From the NCBI RefSeq assembly GCF_009223885.1, contig NZ_CP045144.1, forward strand, positions 2,964,001 through 3,028,000: a stretch of 64,000 nucleotides of DNA, given 5' to 3'. The notes beneath the pieces are model-generated. The model saw nothing but the letters and a program-made list of their open reading frames with translations. It did not search any database and had not been told where the DNA came from. Shown piece after piece: positions 20,381-30,357 of the stretch. The position numbers and the translations under genes were made by a program. This DNA comes from Ancylobacter sp. TS-1. Its GTDB lineage: Bacteria > Pseudomonadota > Alphaproteobacteria > Rhizobiales > Xanthobacteraceae. Position 1 is the stretch's first letter; each line of letters opens with the position of its first letter.

Positions 20381-20428
20381 GGGGCGACGATGCCGGGCCG
20401 CCACCGTCGCCCAAGCTACCGTCGCCCC
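20381..20428. terminator. Inverted repeat between convergent phoB and SDR genes
   Basis: GGGGCGACG (20381-20389) pairs perfectly with CGTCGCCCC (20420-20428), starting two bases after the phoB stop. An internal second copy of CCGTCGCCC allows an alternative pairing. No T tract is seen, so termination is an inference from position between convergent genes. Confidence 0.4.
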
Positions 20429-20434
20429 GGACGG

Positions 20435-21199
20435 TCAGGCGCGGGTGATCGACAGCCCGCCATCGACCAGATGGGCGGTGCCCGAGACGAAGGAAGAGTC
20501 GTCCGAGGCGAGGTAGAGCACCGAGCGTGCCAGTTCCTCCGGTTTGGCGACCCTCTTCAGCGCATGCAGGCCGGTGACGAAAGCCTGCGCTTCCGGCGTG
20601 TCGTTGGCCTCGCGGAACATGTCGGTCTCCACCGCGCCGGGCAGGATCGCGTTCACCCGGATAGCCTGCGGCCCGAACTCGGCGGCCAGCGCCTGGGTGA
20701 GGCCGATCAGCCCGGATTTGGAGGCGGCATAGGCGGCGAGGCCGGGAAACGCCGCCGTGTAGCCGACGAAGGTCGAGGTGAAGATCACCGAGCCGCCGCC
20801 GGTCTTCAGCATCTCGCCGATCTGATGCTTGGCGCCGAGGAAGGAGCCGGTGAGGTTCACCGCCAGCGTGTCCTCCCACCCCTTGGCCGAGACGCCGGTG
20901 CTGGGGCCCTTTTCGCCGAGCGTGCCGGCATTGTTGACGGCGATGTCGAGCCGGCCGAACCGCTCCACCGCCAGGGCCGCCAGCGCGCGGTCATAGTCCT
21001 CGTCGCGCACGTCGCCGGCGAGCACCGCCGCCGTGCCGCCGGCCGCGACGATCTCCGCCGCCAGCGCGTCGAGCTCGGCCTGCCGCCGGGCACCCAGCAC
21101 CAGCTTCGCCCCCTCGCGGGCGAACAGCACCGCCGTCGCCCGGCCGATGCCGGCACTGGCGCCGGCGATCAGTGCCACCTTTCCATCAAGACGTCCCAT
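20435..21199 (-). CDS. SDR family oxidoreductase
   Basis: 254-aa classical short-chain dehydrogenase/reductase. The cofactor motif GASAGIGRAT, the NNAGT stretch, the catalytic Ser region (IFTSTFVGYT) and YxxxK (YAASKSG) are all present, so it should be an active NAD(P)-dependent oxidoreductase. It is divergent from a LysR regulator with 120 bases between them, suggesting the regulator controls it. The substrate is unknown. Confidence 0.88.
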   Translation of the reverse strand: MGRLDGKVALIAGASAGIGRATAVLFAREGAKLVLGARRQAELDALAAEIVAAGGTAAVLAGDVRDEDYDRALAALAVERFGRLDIAVNNAGTLGEKGPSTGVSAKGWEDTLAVNLTGSFLGAKHQIGEMLKTGGGSVIFTSTFVGYTAAFPGLAAYAASKSGLIGLTQALAAEFGPQAIRVNAILPGAVETDMFREANDTPEAQAFVTGLHALKRVAKPEELARSVLYLASDDSSFVSGTAHLVDGGLSITRA

Positions 21200-21319
21200 C
21201 TATGTCTCCTCGCAATGTCCAAGACCGCCCATGGCGGCGCGTCGGCGAGTAGTATGGTGATAACGTCGTGTTCGGATTAGCCTGCAAACGGCGGAAATCG
21301 TGTCCGGAGAAACCGAACG

Positions 21320-22222
21320 ATGAAACTCGACGGCATTGCCGCCTTCGTCGCCATCGCCGAGGCGGGCTCGATCAGCGAGGCGGCCCGCCGGCTGCGGCTG
21401 GCGAAGTCCGTGGTGAGCGACCGGCTGGCGCAGCTCGAACGGCAGCTCGGCGCAAGGCTGGTGCATCGCTCGACACGCCGCCTGACGCTGACCGAGGACG
21501 GTCTCGTTTTTCTGGAGCTGGCGTCGCAGTCCCTACGCGGTCTCGAGGAGGCGGCCGCCACGCTCGCCGAGCGGCGCGGGACGCTTTCCGGCCCGCTGCG
21601 CCTCTCGGCGCCGGTGTCGCTGACCGCCCTTCATCTCGGCCCCGCGCTCTACCCGTTCCTGCGCCGCCATCCGCAGATCGACCTGACCATCGAGCTGGAC
21701 GACCGCGTCGTCGATGCGCAGGCCGAGGGCTATGATGGCGTTGTGCGACACGATCCGATGCGCGACAGCCCGCTGACCGCCTGGATTCTCGCGCGCAGCC
21801 GGCGCGTGCTGGTCGCCTCGCCCGACTATGTCGAGCGCAACGGGGCGCCGGGCAATCTCGCGGAACTCGAGGACCATCGCGGCATCTTCTACACCCATCG
21901 CGGCATCGCCGACTGGCGCTTCGAGGTGGGGGAGAAGGCCGTGCAGGTGCGCGGCCGGCCGGGGCTGCGGGTCAACAACGGCGTGGTGATGCGCGACGCC
22001 GCCATCGCCGGGCTCGGCATCACGCTGCTGCCGCTGTTCATCGCCGGGCCGGACATCCGGGCGGGTACGCTCAGGGTGGTCGATGTCGGCGCCGAACCGG
22101 AAGCCGAGTTCATCTATGTCGCGCATCCCGAGGGGCGCCGCCCCTCGACCAAGCTGCGCGCTCTGGCCGACTGCCTGCGCGAGGCTTTCGGCGATCCGCC
22201 CTATTGGGAAGCCGGACTCTAG
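21320..22222 (+). CDS. LysR family transcriptional regulator
   Basis: 300-aa regulator with an N-terminal winged HTH (FVAIAEAGSISEAARRLRLA, then KSVVSDRLAQLERQLGARLV) and a C-terminal periplasmic-binding-like effector domain. It belongs by appearance to the large CrgA-like LysR group often paired with oxidoreductases. It is divergent from the SDR gene at 20435-21199 and probably regulates it. The effector is unknown. Confidence 0.9.
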   Translation: MKLDGIAAFVAIAEAGSISEAARRLRLAKSVVSDRLAQLERQLGARLVHRSTRRLTLTEDGLVFLELASQSLRGLEEAAATLAERRGTLSGPLRLSAPVSLTALHLGPALYPFLRRHPQIDLTIELDDRVVDAQAEGYDGVVRHDPMRDSPLTAWILARSRRVLVASPDYVERNGAPGNLAELEDHRGIFYTHRGIADWRFEVGEKAVQVRGRPGLRVNNGVVMRDAAIAGLGITLLPLFIAGPDIRAGTLRVVDVGAEPEAEFIYVAHPEGRRPSTKLRALADCLREAFGDPPYWEAGL

Positions 22223-22267
22223 GCCGGCCCGCAACGGTCCGCCTGCGGGGAACCGAGCCCGGCGGTG

Positions 22268-23623
22268 TTATTCCGCCGGCCGGTTGTCGCCCTTCCTCGG
22301 CCAGTTGTGCGAGAGCACGAAGTCGGCGATGCGCGGGGCGATCTCGGCGCGGAAGCGCGAGCCGTTGAACACGCCGTAATGGCCGACCGTCGGCTGGAGA
22401 TAATGCGCCTTCTTGTCGTCGGGCAGGTTCGAGCACAGCCGGTGCGCCGCCCGCGTCTGGCCGACGCCGGAGATGTCGTCATTCTCGCCCTCGACGGTCA
22501 GCAGCGCGACGTTGCGGATCTTCGAGGGATCGACCTTCTCGCCGCGATGGGTCATCTGGCCCTTCGGCAGCGACTGGTCGATGAACACGGTCTGCAGCGT
22601 TTGCAGATAATATTCCGCCGGCAGGTCCATGACCGAGAGATACTCGTCGTAGAACTCCCGGTGCTTGGCGGCGGAATCGCCGTCGCCCTTCACCAGATGG
22701 CCGAACATGTCGGCATGGGCGCGCAGATGGCGCTCCAGATTCATCGACATGAAGCCGTGCAGTTGCAGGAAGCCGGGATAGACCTGCCGCATGACGCCGG
22801 CATTCGGCCACGGCACGGTGGTGATCACGTTGCGGCGGAACCAGTCGATCTCGCGGCCATGGGCGAAGATGTTCACCGCCGTCGGGCTCTCGCGCGTGTC
22901 GATCGGCCCGCCCATCAGCACCATGGAGGCGGGCACGCTCGGGTCGTCCATCGCCTCCATCCGCGCGACGGCGGCCAACACCGGCACCGCCGGCTGGCAG
23001 ACCGCCAGCGCGTGGACCCCGCCGCCGAGGTGGCGGAAGATCTCGATCAGATAGTCGATATAGTCGTCAAGGTCGAAGCGGCCCTCGGCCATCGGCACGT
23101 TGCGGGCGTCTTCCCAGTCGGTGACATAGATGTCGTGGGTGGGCAGCAGCGTCTGCACCGTGCCGCGCAGCAGCGTCGCGTAATGGCCGGAGAGCGGGGC
23201 GACGACCAGCATGCGCGGCTGCGGGCGGCGCGGCGCGTGCGGAAAGTCGCGCTTGAAATGCAGCAGCCGGCAGAAGGGCCGCTGCCACACCGTCTCGATC
23301 TCGACGGGAACATGGGTGGCGCCCACCACCGTCTCGGTGATGCCCCAGTCCGGCTTGCCGTAACGCCGCGTCGTGCGCTCGAACATCTCGAACGAGGCCG
23401 ACATGGTCTTGCCGAAGCCGGTATGGGACAGCGGGTTGGCCGGGTTGCGGTAGAACAGCCGGCCGGCATCGGCCATCACGCGCAGCGGGTCGAGCGCGGC
23501 ATGGCCCATCTCGAACATCCAGTAAAGCGGCTTGGAAAGCGACGAGGCCGTATCGATCGCCGCTGCGGGCGCTGCCACCGCCTCGGCCGCGTCGGGCACG
23601 TCTCCGAATACGCCGATCGCCAT
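22268..23623 (-). CDS. phaZ: Intracellular poly(3-hydroxyalkanoate) depolymerase
   Basis: 451-aa alpha/beta-hydrolase of the intracellular PhaZ type, which mobilises PHB storage granules. The N-terminal conserved segment (LYWMFEMGHAALDPLRVMAD), the nucleophile region with cysteine instead of serine (LAVCQPAVPVLAAV), and the histidine-containing end (PTVGHYGVFNGSRFR) fit this family. No signal peptide is present. A perfect AGGAGGT lies seven bases before the ATG at 23623; longer in-frame starts lack this. Confidence 0.94.
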   Translation of the reverse strand: MAIGVFGDVPDAAEAVAAPAAAIDTASSLSKPLYWMFEMGHAALDPLRVMADAGRLFYRNPANPLSHTGFGKTMSASFEMFERTTRRYGKPDWGITETVVGATHVPVEIETVWQRPFCRLLHFKRDFPHAPRRPQPRMLVVAPLSGHYATLLRGTVQTLLPTHDIYVTDWEDARNVPMAEGRFDLDDYIDYLIEIFRHLGGGVHALAVCQPAVPVLAAVARMEAMDDPSVPASMVLMGGPIDTRESPTAVNIFAHGREIDWFRRNVITTVPWPNAGVMRQVYPGFLQLHGFMSMNLERHLRAHADMFGHLVKGDGDSAAKHREFYDEYLSVMDLPAEYYLQTLQTVFIDQSLPKGQMTHRGEKVDPSKIRNVALLTVEGENDDISGVGQTRAAHRLCSNLPDDKKAHYLQPTVGHYGVFNGSRFRAEIAPRIADFVLSHNWPRKGDNRPAE

Positions 23624-23805
23624 GAATACCTCCTGTGTCGGCCCCGTCGCGCATCTCCTCGCCGGGCCCGCTCTTCTTGTGCGTTGCAGCATAGATAGGC
23701 TCTTTCGCGGCGCCGTCAACGAGGACGCGCTCTCGCCCTCCGGTCGCCTCTGCGGCTATAGAGGGTCGGATGGCGCCGTTCCGGCGCCGGGGACGGGGCA
23801 GGTTC

Positions 23806-25179
23806 ATGTCGCTCTCGCTCGACCATCCCATCGGCGAACGCTTCTTCGGGCTGCGGCTCGATACCCTCATCCGCCTGCGTTGGCTGGCGATTTCGGGCCA
23901 GACCCTGGCCATCGTGGTCGTCCAGTGGCTGTTCGGCCTGCCGCTGCCGATCGGCGCCTGCCTCGCCGTCGTCGCCCTGTCGGCCTGGCTGAACCTCGCC
24001 CTGCGATTGCGCAATCCGGGCGCGCGGCGGCTCTCCGACGCCGAAGCGGCGTGGCTTCTGGCCTATGACATCCTCCAGCTCGCCGCCCTCCTGTTCCTCA
24101 CCGGCGGCCTAGCCAATCCCTTCGCCCTGCTCTTCCTCGCCCCCGTCCTGATCTCGGCGACGGCGCTGTCGCCGCGCACGACGGTGCTGCTCGGCATGCT
24201 GGCGGCGGTGTGCGCGGCGCTGGTCGGGCTCTGGCAGATGCCGCTGCCCTGGGCGGCCGACGGCGTGATCGGGGCGCCGCCGGAACTGCCGCCGATCTAT
24301 CTGGCGGCGATCTGGCTGGCGCTCGCCATCGCCATCGCCTTCATCGGCGTCCATGCCTGGCGGGTGGCGGAGGAGACGCGCGAATTGTCGGAGGCGCTGG
24401 CCGCCACCGAGCTTGTGCTGGCGCGCGAGCAGCACCTCTCGGCGCTCGACGGGCTGGCCGCCGCCGCCGCCCATGAACTCGGCACCCCGCTCGCCACCAT
24501 CACCGTCGTGGCCAAGGAGCTCGCCCGCTCGCTGCCGCCCGACAGCGCGCTGAGCGACGACATCAGGCTGGTCAGCGAGCAGGCCGATCGCTGCCGCGCC
24601 ATCCTGCGCACGCTCACCTCGCTCGGTGCCGGAGACGCCCCCTTCGACCGCATGCCGATCTCCCACATCATCGAGGATGTGGTGGCGCCGCACCGCAATT
24701 TCGGCATCGCCATCGAGGTGACGCTGCCGACCCGCAACGACGACGAGCCGATCATCGCGCGCAATCCGGGCCTTCTCTACGGCCTCGGCAACATCGTCGA
24801 GAACGCCGTCGACTTCGCCCAGGAGCGGGTCAGCATCGTCGCCAACTGGACCGAGCTCGACGTCTCCATCACCGTCACCGATGACGGCCCCGGCTTCCCG
24901 CCCGAGCTGGTGGACAGCATCGGCGCGCCCTATGTCACCAGCCGTGGCCGCAACCGCTGGCGGCGGGGCGTGGACGCGGAGGGCGAGGAGGTGGAGGAGG
25001 GGCTCGGGCTTGGCGTCTTCATCGCCAAGACCCTGCTGGAGCGTTCCGGCGCCGAGCTTGCCTTCGTCAATCGCCCCCCGCCGGCCCATGGCGCCATGGT
25101 AAGCGTGCGCTGGCTGCGGCGGGTGATCGACATCTCCGGCGAGCGCGGGGTGCGGGAGGACGACTCCGCCCCGGCGTGA
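23806..25179 (+). CDS. regB: Redox-sensing histidine kinase RegB/ActS (PrrB)
   Basis: 457-aa membrane kinase of the RegB/PrrB/ActS family that senses quinone/redox state. Six hydrophobic segments include the GGLANPFALLFLAPV loop near the ubiquinone-binding motif of the family. The H box is AAAHELGTPLATI, and a cysteine in DRCRAILRTL corresponds to the redox-active RegB cysteine. N and G boxes follow (IVENAVDFAQERV, VTDDGPGFPPEL, GLGVFIAKTLLERSGA). The ATG at 23806 fits the family N-terminus; one at 23770 is possible. Its partner regA is downstream. Confidence 0.93.
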   Translation: MSLSLDHPIGERFFGLRLDTLIRLRWLAISGQTLAIVVVQWLFGLPLPIGACLAVVALSAWLNLALRLRNPGARRLSDAEAAWLLAYDILQLAALLFLTGGLANPFALLFLAPVLISATALSPRTTVLLGMLAAVCAALVGLWQMPLPWAADGVIGAPPELPPIYLAAIWLALAIAIAFIGVHAWRVAEETRELSEALAATELVLAREQHLSALDGLAAAAAHELGTPLATITVVAKELARSLPPDSALSDDIRLVSEQADRCRAILRTLTSLGAGDAPFDRMPISHIIEDVVAPHRNFGIAIEVTLPTRNDDEPIIARNPGLLYGLGNIVENAVDFAQERVSIVANWTELDVSITVTDDGPGFPPELVDSIGAPYVTSRGRNRWRRGVDAEGEEVEEGLGLGVFIAKTLLERSGAELAFVNRPPPAHGAMVSVRWLRRVIDISGERGVREDDSAPA

Positions 25180-25340
25180 GCCGTCGGCTGCGACGTTTTG
25201 CGCTTGCCGCGCGCGGGGTATAAACTCGCCCAAAAGTCGAACGAAGGGACGCACCGTCTCGCCGCGTCCGCCGGTATCCGTCCCGCCACGACAGCATGGC
25301 GGTGCGCGGGTGGTGCGGCCCGCCTCTGGGAAAGCTCGAA

Positions 25341-25889
25341 ATGCTCGATACCACGTTGGAAATGCAGGACCGCACGCTGCTGATCGTCGACGACGACCGG
25401 CCGTTCCTGCAGCGCCTTGCCCGCGCCATGGAATCGCGTGGCTTCACCGTCACCACGGCGGAAACCGTGGCCGACGGGCTCGCCAGCGTGGAAGGCGGGG
25501 CGCCGGCCTTCGCGGTGGTCGACATGCGGCTCGGCGACGGCAACGGCCTCGACGTGATCTCGGCGCTCAAGCGCCGCCGGCCCGAGGCGCGGGGCATCAT
25601 CCTCACCGGCTACGGCAACATCGCCACTGCCGTGAACGCAGTGAAGATGGGCGCGGTCGACTATCTCGCCAAGCCCGCCGACGCCGACGACATCTGCGCG
25701 GCGCTGAACGCGCAGGGCGACTACAAGCCCCAGCTTCCCGAGAACCCGATGTCGGCCGACCGGGTGCGCTGGGAGCACATACAGCGCGTCTACGAGCTGT
25801 GCGGGCGCAACGTTTCCGAGACCGCGCGCCGTCTCTCCATGCACCGGCGCACGCTCCAGCGCATCCTCGCCAAGCGCGCCCCGCGCTGA
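25341..25889 (+). CDS. regA: Redox response regulator RegA/ActR (PrrA)
   Basis: 182-aa two-domain regulator. The receiver (VDDDRPFLQRLARAMESRGF, phosphoacceptor in VVDMRLGDGNG, switch lysine in AKPADADD) is joined by the proline linker to a Fis-type HTH (VRWEHIQRVYELCGRNVSET, then ARRLSMHRRTLQRILAKR) that is nearly invariant in alphaproteobacteria. Such regulators control respiration, nitrogen and carbon metabolism in response to redox. It lies 161 bases after regB, so it may have its own promoter. Confidence 0.96.
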   Translation: MLDTTLEMQDRTLLIVDDDRPFLQRLARAMESRGFTVTTAETVADGLASVEGGAPAFAVVDMRLGDGNGLDVISALKRRRPEARGIILTGYGNIATAVNAVKMGAVDYLAKPADADDICAALNAQGDYKPQLPENPMSADRVRWEHIQRVYELCGRNVSETARRLSMHRRTLQRILAKRAPR

Positions 25890-26003
25890 GGGGCCAGCGC
25901 GCGCCTTGCGGCGACGTCGGATAGGGGAATCTCCGGTAGGCGGGCGGGCATCGTCCGCCTAGGCTTGAGGCATCACGCAACGTCAGCGAGTGCCCCCGGA
26001 CCG

Positions 26004-28745
26004 ATGAGCGATGCCACTGCCACGCCGCCCGCAGCCCCGCCGCTGAACGAAACCGGCCCGACCGAGCTGCCTGCCGCCGCCGAGTGGCACGCTCTCGCGC
26101 ATGAGGAGGTGGCCGATCTCCTCGATGTCACCCCGGCCGGGCTGACGGCGCAGGAGGTGCGCGCGCGCCTTGCCCGCCATGGGCCGAATGCCCTGCCCGA
26201 GCCCGCCGGCCGGCACCCGCTGGTGCGCTTCCTCGCCCAGTTCAACAGCGCGCTGATCTATTTCCTGCTGGCCGGCGCGGCGGCCGCGCTGGCTCTCGGC
26301 CACCATATCGACGCCGGGGTGATCCTCGCCGTCGTGGTGATCAACGCCCTCGTCGGCTTCGTGCAGGAGGGTAAGGCCGAGCAGGCGCTGCGGGCCATCC
26401 GCGACATGATCGCTCCCCATGCCAATGTGATGCGCGCCAGCCTGCGTGTCAGCGTGCACGCGCACGAGCTGGTGCCGGGCGACATCGTGCTGCTGGAGGC
26501 CGGCGACCGCGTGCCGGCCGATACGCGGCTGATCCGCGCGCGCGGCATGCTGATCGACGAGGCGATCCTCACCGGCGAATCGGTGGCGAGCGCCAAGCGC
26601 GAGGAACCCGCTGCCGCCGGTGCCGCGCTTGGCGACCGCCACTCCATGGCCTTCTCCGGCACCACGGTGGCGGCCGGGCAGGGCGCGGGCATCGTCGTCT
26701 CCACCGGGGCGAATACCGAGATCGGCCGCATCGGCCGGCTGATCGCCGAGGTCGAGCCGCTGGCGACGCCGCTGCTGCGCCAGGTCGACGCCTTCGCCCG
26801 CCGCTTCACCTGGCTGGCGATCGCCGGCGCGGCGGCGCTGTTCCTGTTCGCCGTGGCGATGCGTGGCTATGGCTGGACCGACGCGCTCATCGCCGTGGTG
26901 GCGCTCGCCGTCGGCGTGGTGCCGGAGGGCCTGCCGGCGGTCATCACCATCACGCTGGCCATCGGCGTGCGGCGCATGGCGGCGCGCAACGCGGTGATCC
27001 GCCGGCTGCCGGCGGTGGAGACGCTCGGTGCCACCTCGGTCATCTGCTCCGACAAGACCGGCACGCTGACCCGCAATGAGATGACGGCGCGCCGGCTGAT
27101 CCTGCCGCGCGGCGGCGATGCCGTCGAGATCGAGGTGTCCGGCACCGGCTACGCCCCCGAGGGGGAACTGTCCTGGCAGGGCTCCGGCGATCCCGCCGGG
27201 GTCGTCGACGAGTTGCTGCGCTGCGCCTTGCTGTGCAACGACGCCCATCTGCACAATGAAAAGGGCATCTGGCGGGTCGAGGGCGACCCGATGGAAGGCG
27301 CGCTGGTGTCGCTTGCGGTCAAGGCGGGGGTCAGCCCGGCGCTGGAGCGCGGCAACTGGGCGCGGCTCGACGAAATCCCCTTCGATGCCACCTACCGCTT
27401 CATGGCGAGCCTGCACCGCGGCCCGCAGGGCGAGGCGGCCATTTTCGTCAAGGGGGCGCCGGAGGCGGTGTTGGCGATGTGCGACACGCCGGGCGTGGCA
27501 ATGTGGGACGCCGCCATCGCTCGTGCGGCGGCGCAGGGCGAGCGCCTGCTGGGCTTCGCGGCGAAGCGTCTCGACGCGCCGCCGGCGCGGCTCGGCTTCC
27601 CGGATGTGGCCGAGGGGTACGTCTTCCTCGGCCTCGTCGGCTTCATCGACCCGCCGCGCCCGGAGGCGGTGGCCGCCATCGCCGAATGCCGCAGCGCCGG
27701 CATCGGCGTGAAGATGATCACCGGCGACCACGGCGCCACCGCCGGTGCCATCGCCCGCCAGCTCGGCCTCGCGGAGAACCCGGTTGTCGTGACGGGCGCC
27801 GAGGTCGACGCTGCCTCCGACGCCGATCTCGTCGGCATTGCCGCGCGTACGGCGGTCTTCGCCCGCACCAGCCCGGAGAACAAGCTGCGCATCGTGCGCG
27901 CGCTGCAATCCACCGGCGCGGTGGTGGCGATGACCGGCGACGGGGTGAACGACGCCCCCTCGCTCAAGCAGGCGGATGTGGGCATCGCCATGGGCCGCAA
28001 GGGCACGGAGGCCGCCAAGCAGGCCGCCGAGGTGGTGCTGCTCGACGACAATTTCGCCTCCATCGTCGCGGCGGTGAAGGAGGGGCGCACCGTCTACGAC
28101 AATATCCGCAAGATGATCGCCTGGACGCTGCCGACCAATGGCGGCGAGGTGCTGGCGGTGATCGGCGCCATCCTGTTCGGCGTCGCCATGCCGATGTCGG
28201 CGGCGCAGATTCTCTGGATCAACCTTGCGACCAGCGCGACGCTCGGGCTGGCTCTGGCCTTTGAGCCCACCGAGTCGGGCATCATGGAGCGCCCGCCCCG
28301 GCCCGCCCATGCCGGGCTGCTGACCCGCTTCATGCTGTGGCGGGTCGTGCTGGTGTCGGTGCTGTTCACCCTGGTGTCCTTCGCCGTGTTCTTCCAGTCG
28401 CTCTGGCGCGGGCAGGGGCTGGAGATGGCGCGCACCATCGTCGTCAACACGCTGGTGGTGATGGAGATCTTCTATCTCTTCAATGTGCGCTTCATGCACA
28501 TGACCTCGATCACCTGGCGCGGGGTGCTCGGCACGCCCGCCGTGCTGATCGCGCTGGCGGCGGTGGTCGCCGGGCAGTTCGCCTTCACCTATCTGCCTGT
28601 CATGCAGGAGATCTTCGACACCCGCCCGGTCGCCTTCCTCGACGGCGCGATGATCGTCGCGATCGGCGTCGGGCTGCTGGCGGTGCTGGAGCTGGAAAAG
28701 GCGCTGCTGCGCCGGCTGCGCCTGTTCGATGCCTCTCAGATGTGA
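26004..28745 (+). CDS. P2-type cation-transporting ATPase (Ca2+/Mn2+- or Na+-like)
   Basis: 913-aa inner-membrane P-type ATPase. The actuator TGES motif (ILTGESVAS), the M4 motif VVPEGLPAVITI, the phosphorylation site CSDKTGTLTRNEM, the ATP-binding KGAPEAV and the hinge MTGDGVNDAPSLKQADVGIA are all present, along with a full C-terminal set of membrane helices. PEGLPAV in M4 is typical of P2 (SERCA/PMR1-like) pumps rather than heavy-metal P1B pumps, and no metal-binding N-terminal domain is seen. The ion cannot be fixed from sequence. It stands alone. Confidence 0.93.
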   Translation: MSDATATPPAAPPLNETGPTELPAAAEWHALAHEEVADLLDVTPAGLTAQEVRARLARHGPNALPEPAGRHPLVRFLAQFNSALIYFLLAGAAAALALGHHIDAGVILAVVVINALVGFVQEGKAEQALRAIRDMIAPHANVMRASLRVSVHAHELVPGDIVLLEAGDRVPADTRLIRARGMLIDEAILTGESVASAKREEPAAAGAALGDRHSMAFSGTTVAAGQGAGIVVSTGANTEIGRIGRLIAEVEPLATPLLRQVDAFARRFTWLAIAGAAALFLFAVAMRGYGWTDALIAVVALAVGVVPEGLPAVITITLAIGVRRMAARNAVIRRLPAVETLGATSVICSDKTGTLTRNEMTARRLILPRGGDAVEIEVSGTGYAPEGELSWQGSGDPAGVVDELLRCALLCNDAHLHNEKGIWRVEGDPMEGALVSLAVKAGVSPALERGNWARLDEIPFDATYRFMASLHRGPQGEAAIFVKGAPEAVLAMCDTPGVAMWDAAIARAAAQGERLLGFAAKRLDAPPARLGFPDVAEGYVFLGLVGFIDPPRPEAVAAIAECRSAGIGVKMITGDHGATAGAIARQLGLAENPVVVTGAEVDAASDADLVGIAARTAVFARTSPENKLRIVRALQSTGAVVAMTGDGVNDAPSLKQADVGIAMGRKGTEAAKQAAEVVLLDDNFASIVAAVKEGRTVYDNIRKMIAWTLPTNGGEVLAVIGAILFGVAMPMSAAQILWINLATSATLGLALAFEPTESGIMERPPRPAHAGLLTRFMLWRVVLVSVLFTLVSFAVFFQSLWRGQGLEMARTIVVNTLVVMEIFYLFNVRFMHMTSITWRGVLGTPAVLIALAAVVAGQFAFTYLPVMQEIFDTRPVAFLDGAMIVAIGVGLLAVLELEKALLRRLRLFDASQM

Positions 28746-28754
28746 GGCGCCGGC

Positions 28755-30014
28755 CTACGCCGCGCCTTCCGCCACCCCGGCGGTGGCGAGCACGGCGTGC
28801 AGCAGCACGTCGGTGCCGGCGGTGGCCCATTCGGGCCGGATCGTCTCGTCCTCATTGTGGCTGAGACCGTCGACGCAGGGGCAGAAGATCATGGCGGCCG
28901 GCGCCACCGCGTTCACCCAGCAGGCGTCGTGCCCGGCGCCGGAGACGATGTCGCGGCGGGAATAGCCGAGCTGGCGCGCCGCCTCGCGCACCCGGCCGAC
29001 CAGCACGGGATCGAAGGCGACGGGATCGAAGGCGTTGACCTCCTCGATGGAAAGGCCGAGGCCCATCTTCTCGGCGATTTCCGCCGCGCCGGTGCGCAGC
29101 TCGTCCGCCATGGCAGTGAGGATGGCGAGGTCGGGCGAGCGGAAGTCGATGGTGAACACCGCCTTGCCGGCGACGATGTTGCGCGAATTGGGGTAGACGT
29201 TGAGCTGGCCGACGGCGCCGACCGCGTGCGGCGCGTGGCTCCAGGCGATCCTGTCGACCAGTTCGACGATGCGCGCGGCGCCGAGGCCGGCATTGAGCCG
29301 GCGGCCCATCGGGGTCGAGCCGGTGTGGGCGTCGCGGCCGGTCAGCGTCACCTCCAGCCAGCGCACGCCCTGCCCATGGGTGACGACGCCGATGTCGACG
29401 CCCTCGTCCTCCAGGATCGGCCCCTGCTCGATATGCAGTTCGAAATAGGCGTGCGGCCGGCGCTGGCCGACCGGCTCCTCGCCCTTGAAGCCGATGCGCT
29501 CCAGTTCCGCACCAAGCGCGAAGCCCTCGGCGTCGCGGCGCGCATAGGCCTCCTCAAGCCCGAGCACGCCGGCGAACACCGCCGAGGCGACCATGGCGGG
29601 GGCGAAGCGCGAGCCTTCCTCATTGGTCCAGTTCACCACCTCGACCGGGTGGCGGGTGCGGATGCCGAGATCGTTCAGCGTGCGGACCACCTCCAGCGCC
29701 CCGAGCACGCCAAGCACGCCGTCGAACTTGCCGCCGGTCGGCTGGGTGTCGAGATGCGAGCCGATCATGACCGGCGCGGCGTCGGGGTCGGTGCCGGCGC
29801 GGCGGGCGAACATGGTGCCCATGGCGTCGACGCCGAGGGTGAGCCCGGCCTCTTCGCACCAGCGCCGGAACAGCAGCCGGCCCTCGCGGTCAGCATCGGT
29901 GAGCGCCTGCCGGTTGTTGCCGCCGCGCAGGCCCGGGCCGATCTGTGCCATCTCCATCAGGCTGTCCCACAGGCGGGAGCCGTCGATGCGCAGATTGTCG
30001 GTCGGGGCAGGCAT
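28755..30014 (-). CDS. Zn-dependent M20 family amidohydrolase (N-carbamoyl-amino acid / allantoate amidohydrolase type)
   Basis: 419-aa hydrolase of the HyuC/AllC/beta-ureidopropionase group, which splits N-carbamoyl groups releasing NH3 and CO2. Metal ligands are H87 and D98 (GSHLDT, GGKFDGV), E132/E133 (WTNEEGSRF), and H in FELHIEQGP; the lid motif GRDAHTGSTPM is present. It is divergent from the hydantoinase gene. A GGTCAGACC palindrome is centred 74 bases before its start, at the same distance as in front of hydA. Whether it takes carbamoyl-beta-alanine, carbamoyl amino acids or allantoate is open. Confidence 0.88.
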   Translation of the reverse strand: MPAPTDNLRIDGSRLWDSLMEMAQIGPGLRGGNNRQALTDADREGRLLFRRWCEEAGLTLGVDAMGTMFARRAGTDPDAAPVMIGSHLDTQPTGGKFDGVLGVLGALEVVRTLNDLGIRTRHPVEVVNWTNEEGSRFAPAMVASAVFAGVLGLEEAYARRDAEGFALGAELERIGFKGEEPVGQRRPHAYFELHIEQGPILEDEGVDIGVVTHGQGVRWLEVTLTGRDAHTGSTPMGRRLNAGLGAARIVELVDRIAWSHAPHAVGAVGQLNVYPNSRNIVAGKAVFTIDFRSPDLAILTAMADELRTGAAEIAEKMGLGLSIEEVNAFDPVAFDPVLVGRVREAARQLGYSRRDIVSGAGHDACWVNAVAPAAMIFCPCVDGLSHNEDETIRPEWATAGTDVLLHAVLATAGVAEGAA

Positions 30015-30083
30015 GGGGCACTCCTGAGGGTGTTGTGCGGGACGAGCCGACTATAGCCGCGCGGCGCGCGGATGGGGAATGGC

Positions 30084-30092
30084 GGTCTGACC
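30084..30092 (-). promoter_or_regulatory. GGTCWGACC operator before the M20 hydrolase
   Basis: On the minus strand this reads GTGGTCAGACC, a GntR/FadR-subfamily type palindrome centred 74 bases upstream of the start at 30014. The same 11 bases occur before hydA, in the same orientation relative to the gene. Confidence 0.6.
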
Positions 30093-30344
30093 ACATTCCG
30101 AGCGGTGACGACCGGGGCGGGCCCCTATGCGACGCTGCTAGGGGTGAAACCGGGCGCCGGGCCGGATGGCGGAGGGCGCGCGTGCGGGCGCGGCCCGCAG
30201 CGAGAAAGCCTCGATTTCCCGTGATTCACGGCGAAGGGCGGGCGTGGGCGCTGACCCACCGATGGGCTTTCTGCCTATTCGGCGGGCGCCCGCGCGTCCA
30301 AAATTTGGAATTGCGACCCGGCTCCCGCCGCGCGATCCTTGCAA

Positions 30345-30357
30345 GTGGTCAGACCAC
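30345..30357 (+). promoter_or_regulatory. GTGGTCAGACCAC operator before hydA
   Basis: Perfect 13-base palindrome centred 74 bases upstream of the hydA start. It fits the TGGNNNNNCCA pattern bound by FadR-like GntR regulators. The neighbouring GntR gene at 31879-32634 is the likely regulator. Confidence 0.65.
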